From NCBI GenBank assembly GCA_013398055.1, contig VZRS01007677.1:25602-89601 (forward strand): a stretch of DNA of 64,000 nt, written 5' to 3'. Below the pieces are notes generated by a model. The model was not told the origin of the DNA. It ran no database searches and worked only from the letters and a program-made list of their open reading frames with translations. Position numbers and translations under genes: made by a program. The DNA comes from Ifrita kowaldi. Taxonomy: Eukaryota; Chordata; Aves; Passeriformes; Cinclosomatidae. Positions 60,099 through 64,000 of the stretch are shown here, in pieces (within the stretch, counting starts at the first letter, position 1; each line of letters starts with the position of its first letter).

Positions 60099-60739
60099 AT
60101 GCGGCTGGAGGAGGAAAAGGAATGTTAGACTGCAAGAACAGGGGGGTGAAAGGCAAGGAATGAGGAAGGAAAACACATCTTGTTTAGAGGAGAGGAAAGA
60201 AAATCTCCTTTCCACGGCAGAAACACCCCGATCCATTACAGGGATAGATGCAGGAGCCCTTCGTGCTCCCGCCACGGGCATCAGGACCTGGGATGAGGGA
60301 GAGGGAGCGGTGATGTCCAGGTGCTGCAGGTACAGTTCACACTTCGCTCCTTGTTTATTTATTCCTGTAACTGAAATACCTGCGAGGGGCGAGGGAGGCG
60401 ATGGAAACCTGCAGGTACAAAGGACCGTGAACTCCAGCTGCCTCTCCAAATCCAAACATTTTTGTCAGCCTGATAAAAATCAGACATTTATCACCCTCCC
60501 CACTACTAGCCTGACCCTTAGCAGCTTTTTTTCAGGTCGCTCCAAAGAAAGCGCCATCAGCAGTGAAAACTACTCAGCATCCAGCTGGCAAGAGGAGGGG
60601 GCAATCTCTTTGTTCCCTTCCTGACCTTTCTGAAAGCTTCTAATTCCCCGAAAATATTGCAGACAATTTTATTGGTTTCTTCACTATCCCACTATCTAAA
60701 AAAATTTTTTTTGCAACTGCAAAATTTAACATTTTGCTT

Positions 60740-60815
60740 TGGGGTTTTGTTTGTTTGTTTGTTTGTTTTGTTTTTGGGGGTTTTTTGTTGGTGTGTTGTT
60801 TTTTTTTTTTTTTGA
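60740..60815. repeat. (GTTT)n / poly-T low-complexity tract
   Basis: Five or more GTTT units (about 60746-60770), a G-run GGGGG, and a poly-T of about 15-16 bases up to 60814. The minus strand reads as an A-rich Lys/Asn open frame, which is not a gene. Confidence 0.85.
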
Positions 60816-60952
60816 AAACCATATAAATATGCCTTGGTCAGCCCAGAGGAATAAATTTCTCTGCTGCAAGAAAGTATCGTTTATGCACTAACAAGAATCT
60901 GGGCAGCTGCTGCCTGACTTTTGCAACCTCCCTCCCGGGGTAGGGAGCACTT

Positions 60953-61206
60953 TGGAATGGCTTTAAACTGGATGAGAGTAGATTTAGATGGGATATTAGG
61001 AAGAAATTCTTTCCTGGGGGGGTGGTGAGGCCCTGGCACAGGTTTCCCAGAGAAGCTGCGGCTGCCCCATCCTTGGAAGTGTCCAAGGCCAGGCTGGACA
61101 GGGCTTGGAGCAACCTGGGATAGTGGAAGGTGTCCCTGCCCATGGCAGGGGGATGGAACTGGATGATCTTGAAAATCCCTTTAAACCCAAACCATTCTGT
61201 GATTCT
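60953..61206 (+). mobile_element. CR1 3' end, sense
   Basis: TGGAATGGCTTTAAACTGGA, GATGGGATATTAGGAAGAAA, CCTGGCACAGGTTTCCCAGA, CCATCCTTGGAAGTGTCCAA, GTGTCCCTGCCCATGGCAGG, ending CCATTCTGTGATTCTGA. The closest to consensus of the sense copies here. Confidence 0.95.
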
Positions 61207-62017
61207 GAACTTTGTGCCCACATTCCAGGCCGATAAACCGAGGCCATACTGGAAACTGCTGCAGAGGAAGCTGCCCTGACATGAACAGAGCACACGAGTG
61301 GCTGCATCTATACAGAGATGCACACACAGCTCCCAGCCACCCCCTCCAAATTCTAACCATGCAAAGAATTCCTGGATGTGTGACCAGCATCCCACCAGGC
61401 ATCTCTCCCCCTCTGCACCCCATGCCACGTCCACAGGAGACGATGAGTGTGGCACTGAATGTAGGCAAGAACGTGACAGGTCCTTCCCTTCCAAGTTTCC
61501 TTTAGAGGGAATCAAATAAATAAAGAAAAAAAAGACATGAAAAAGAGGAGGATGAATCATGGCTTAGTCAGAGTTGGGGCTCTCCGGAGCAATCGCTGCT
61601 GGTGCTGGCATTTTGATGCCAGGGGGAGGATGTCAGGGAAGGCTGGTTGCTGACCGGTAGGTTCTTCCAAAGGGGATGGAGAATTCAGTCTGGAGTTGTT
61701 ATTTTGGGATGCATCCAGAGCCTATTGCCACTGTTCAGGATGGGTTGCTATGTTGGAGCAGCAGTGGAACAAAAGAGGGAATTGAGAGGGTTTAGTTTTG
61801 GTGTTTCGGAGAAGTTTGAAGACTGTAAACGCTGTAATAGGTGGGTGTCCCATTCTCACAGAAATGGGGTTTTCCCTCTATTCTCCCAGACTTTTCCTCT
61901 TTGTGCTGCCCTTCCCTCTCCCACCTCTCCGGGCCTGCTGCATTCATCCCCTGGATGCTCAAGGTCAATTTTTTTCCCCATCTACCACCAGGACTTTCAG
62001 ATTTTGAGCCCTGGCAT

Positions 62018-62060
62018 TACATTTATACATTTATGCATTTATACATTTATACCCTGTCCC
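62018..62060. repeat. Short tandem 10-mer (CATTTATACA-like)
   Basis: Four slightly diverged copies of a 10-base word around CATTTATAC (TTTATACATTTATGCATTTA). A minor tandem repeat with no associated gene. Confidence 0.7.
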
Positions 62061-63589
62061 TTCTCATTTATTAAATATCTGCCAATTCCTGGTTGGGGTA
62101 TGGATGGCAGCACCTCCAGCCTACACTGGCTGGTTGATTCCTCTCTCCACACTCTGCCCCACAGAGAACGAGGCTGTGGGACAGCATCACTGGCTGTCCC
62201 ATGTCACACTGTGCCTGTGGTGGCTCCCAAGGAGCTGACACCTCTTCCTGACAACATTCAGGCCGCATCAGTGGCTTGATTTCCCGAAAAATCGCTGAGC
62301 TAAGCACCGCCTTGGGCTCCTTTCACAGCAGCTGTGAGCAACAGCTTATTTACCAGTCCAGGTGCTATTTTTAGGGAGCTGGGACTTTGCATAGCACAAT
62401 TTAAGAGGAGGAAAAATAATCCTCTGAGTGCACCTAGCGCCGTCCTGCTCCCCACCCTCTCCCCGGGGTGAAAGTGCCTTATAAATAGTAATGGTGCTTC
62501 TTCCAGCTGACCTCTCTCGGAGCAGCTGGGTGCTCGTGCCTTTGAAATCCAGGCCACTTATTTAGGAGTTGAAGCTTTCCGCTCCAGTTATTTAGGAGTT
62601 TCTAAGCCAAGAGTTACTAGGTGGATCTAATTTGAAGCGACTGTGATTTTAATTCAGGCAGGGTTTCGCTTTCGGGCTCCTTTTCATGTCGTGGGGGTGG
62701 TGATTTGTGAAGTGGAAAAGAGCCACGGAGAGGGGAGAGAGCTGCTGGAGGAAGGGGGATGATGCCCAAATTCCTTGTCCTGCAATATCACGTGAATTTT
62801 TGTCCTCCTTCTGACTCATGCTCTAGCTGGGAGCCGACTTTCTGTTGCCCTACATGTGAAAAGGATTTGGGGATTTTGTGCAGAGTGGTCCAGGGAGTGC
62901 TGTTGTGCCTGACTCCCATCCCATCCTTGCCAAATGGAGCACTCAGAGCTCTCTTCCATCTCCCTTCCCACATCCCAAATCTCTAGTTCTTTGCCAGCTC
63001 GCTCATAGTACCTTTTTTAAAATTTATTTTTAATTTTTTTTTGTTTGCCTGTGAATATTTTTTCCCTGTGTAGCAGAGGGAAAGATTGTGCACTTTTTAC
63101 TCCATCTTAGTTCCATGTAAGGAATTAGCCAGAAAAATCTTCTTTCTAGATGGGTTATAAAAATACAAGCCTTTGCTTCCAGAGGAGTAAAATACCCTCT
63201 GTAACAAAAAAAGGTTATTGAACATTTTAGGTATCTGCAATGCTCCTTATCTGGCTTTAAATTCTGAAGAAAAATTTGCTTTATTAAACACCATCAAAGC
63301 AGATGCTCCTACCTCTACAGCTCTTCCCACCTATGACATATTTCCACATTTCCCTGCTGTGGCACATTCCCAGGCAGCATCCTTCCCAAGAGATGAGAGT
63401 TGGAGCACCTGTGTATTTGGGATTTGAGCGTCGTCACAGGAGTTTTCAGGGTGGTCCCAACCCCTTTGTGCTGCAAGCAGGGGCTGTGTGGGGCTGTCAG
63501 CATTGCTGGGATGCTCTTTGTAGCCTAATTTGGGGTGAAAACGTAACTTGCAGGAACCTGGTGAGTGGACTAAGAAGTTTAATAAAGTA

Positions 63590-63960
63590 ATAGAATGTTG
63601 AAAAGAAAAATAATTATTACTATTAATAATTATTATTATTATACCATTAATAACATTGTTAATACTAATATTAATATCAATAATATAAACATTATTAAGA
63701 GTACTATTCAGATCATTAATATTATTAATATTATTAATATAGATACCGATATTGGTATTAATATTAATATTAATATTATTAATAATAGCAGCAACATATT
63801 TATTGTATGTGAACATAACGTGATAATTAGGAAAATATTAAATTAAGATTATAATAGCAAAATAATAAAATAATAATAGGAAACCATTAAATAATAAATA
63901 ATTAAGCGAGATTAATAAATTAAAATTATACTAAATTTTAAAAGTATTGATTAAAAATTA
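63590..63960. repeat. AT-rich degenerate (ATT/AAT)n tract
   Basis: About 370 bases almost free of G and C, made of ATTAAT, TATTAAT and AATATT words in both orientations. It looks like a decayed and partly palindromic trinucleotide expansion. Open frames rich in Asn/Ile here are composition artefacts. The tract ends abruptly at the GC-rich GTGCTCCCGTTTGAGAGC. Confidence 0.85.
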
Positions 63961-64000
63961 GCATTGTGCTCCCGTTTGAGAGCAAAGGCTCCCCGCGGAG

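Larger units (their letters stand above)
44336..64000 (+). other. Presumed PFKFB3 intron 1 (open at right edge)
   Basis: From the donor at 44336 to the window end no exon encoding the CGPKLTNSP/P-loop region appears in any plus frame. The interval holds five CR1 copies, the second CpG block, the 21-bp minisatellite and simple repeats, all listed separately. AT-rich repeat-free stretches at 54340-54720 and 62300-62660 may be regulatory but show nothing decisive. Confidence 0.6.

Noticed and set aside
63331..63846. Asn/Ile-rich open frames at the right edge
   Set aside because: Pure artefact of the AT-rich trinucleotide-like tract.
44840..64000. PFKFB3 second exon or the MPLELTQ alternative first exon
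   Set aside because: Looked for the CGPKLTNSP/P-loop and MPLELTQSRVQKIW coding patterns on the plus strand and found neither.

Overview
This is a window of vertebrate nuclear DNA, almost certainly from a bird and probably a songbird-like one. Interspersed CR1 retroposon fragments with the bird-typical 3' end (repeated AGAATCACAGAATCA and its complement) occur throughout in both orientations. The one complete protein gene is interrupted by ten coding-region introns with canonical GT-AG borders. There are no bacterial-style operons, CRISPR arrays, rRNAs or tRNAs that I can see.

Layout. (1) 1-20 kb is gene-poor. The only gene-like signal is a short minus-strand signal-peptide exon with an excellent splice donor (4518-4578). 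It is a tentative first exon of IL2RA, which lies head-to-head with RBM17 in mammals. The rest of this stretch is old unique sequence, CR1 copies and an ancient CR1/L3 reverse-transcriptase relic near 18.0-18.3 kb. (2) 20.5-21.6 kb is a CpG-rich block holding a 160-base assembly gap, flanked by two CR1 fragments in opposite orientation. It is the presumed promoter and non-coding first exon of RBM17. (3) 22,062-31,690 is RBM17 (SPF45), plus strand, complete in 11 coding exons. The exons splice in frame to exactly 401 codons, the length of the human protein, with the G-patch and the UHM (including R375-Y376-F377) intact. (4) 31.9-44.2 kb is intergenic, with CR1 fragments, a second CR1/L3 relic (about 35.0-35.2 kb) and an internal CR1 RT fragment (35.8-36.3 kb). 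(5) At 44,320 lies a TATA-associated, CpG-rich first exon encoding MPFRK plus one base of the next codon. This is the alternative amino terminus of PFKFB3, the gene downstream of RBM17 in mammals. The remaining 19.7 kb would be PFKFB3 intron 1; the catalytic exons are not in the window. The intron contains five CR1 copies and a second CpG-rich block (51.2-51.6 kb). It also holds a perfect 32-copy 21-bp minisatellite (59,427-60,098), an AAT microsatellite and a long AT-rich trinucleotide-like tract at the right edge.

The gene order (IL2RA candidate on minus, RBM17 plus, PFKFB3 plus) agrees with the conserved amniote order known from human 10p15. RBM17 is a splicing factor and PFKFB3 is the hypoxia-inducible glycolytic regulator; the sequence shows no functional link beyond adjacency. 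I found no convincing previously undescribed biological system. The most unusual sequence is the 21-bp minisatellite, each unit of which resembles a 3' splice site in the PFKFB3 sense direction. Next are the inverted CR1 pair around the RBM17 promoter gap and a composite hypoxia-response-like site in PFKFB3 intron 1.
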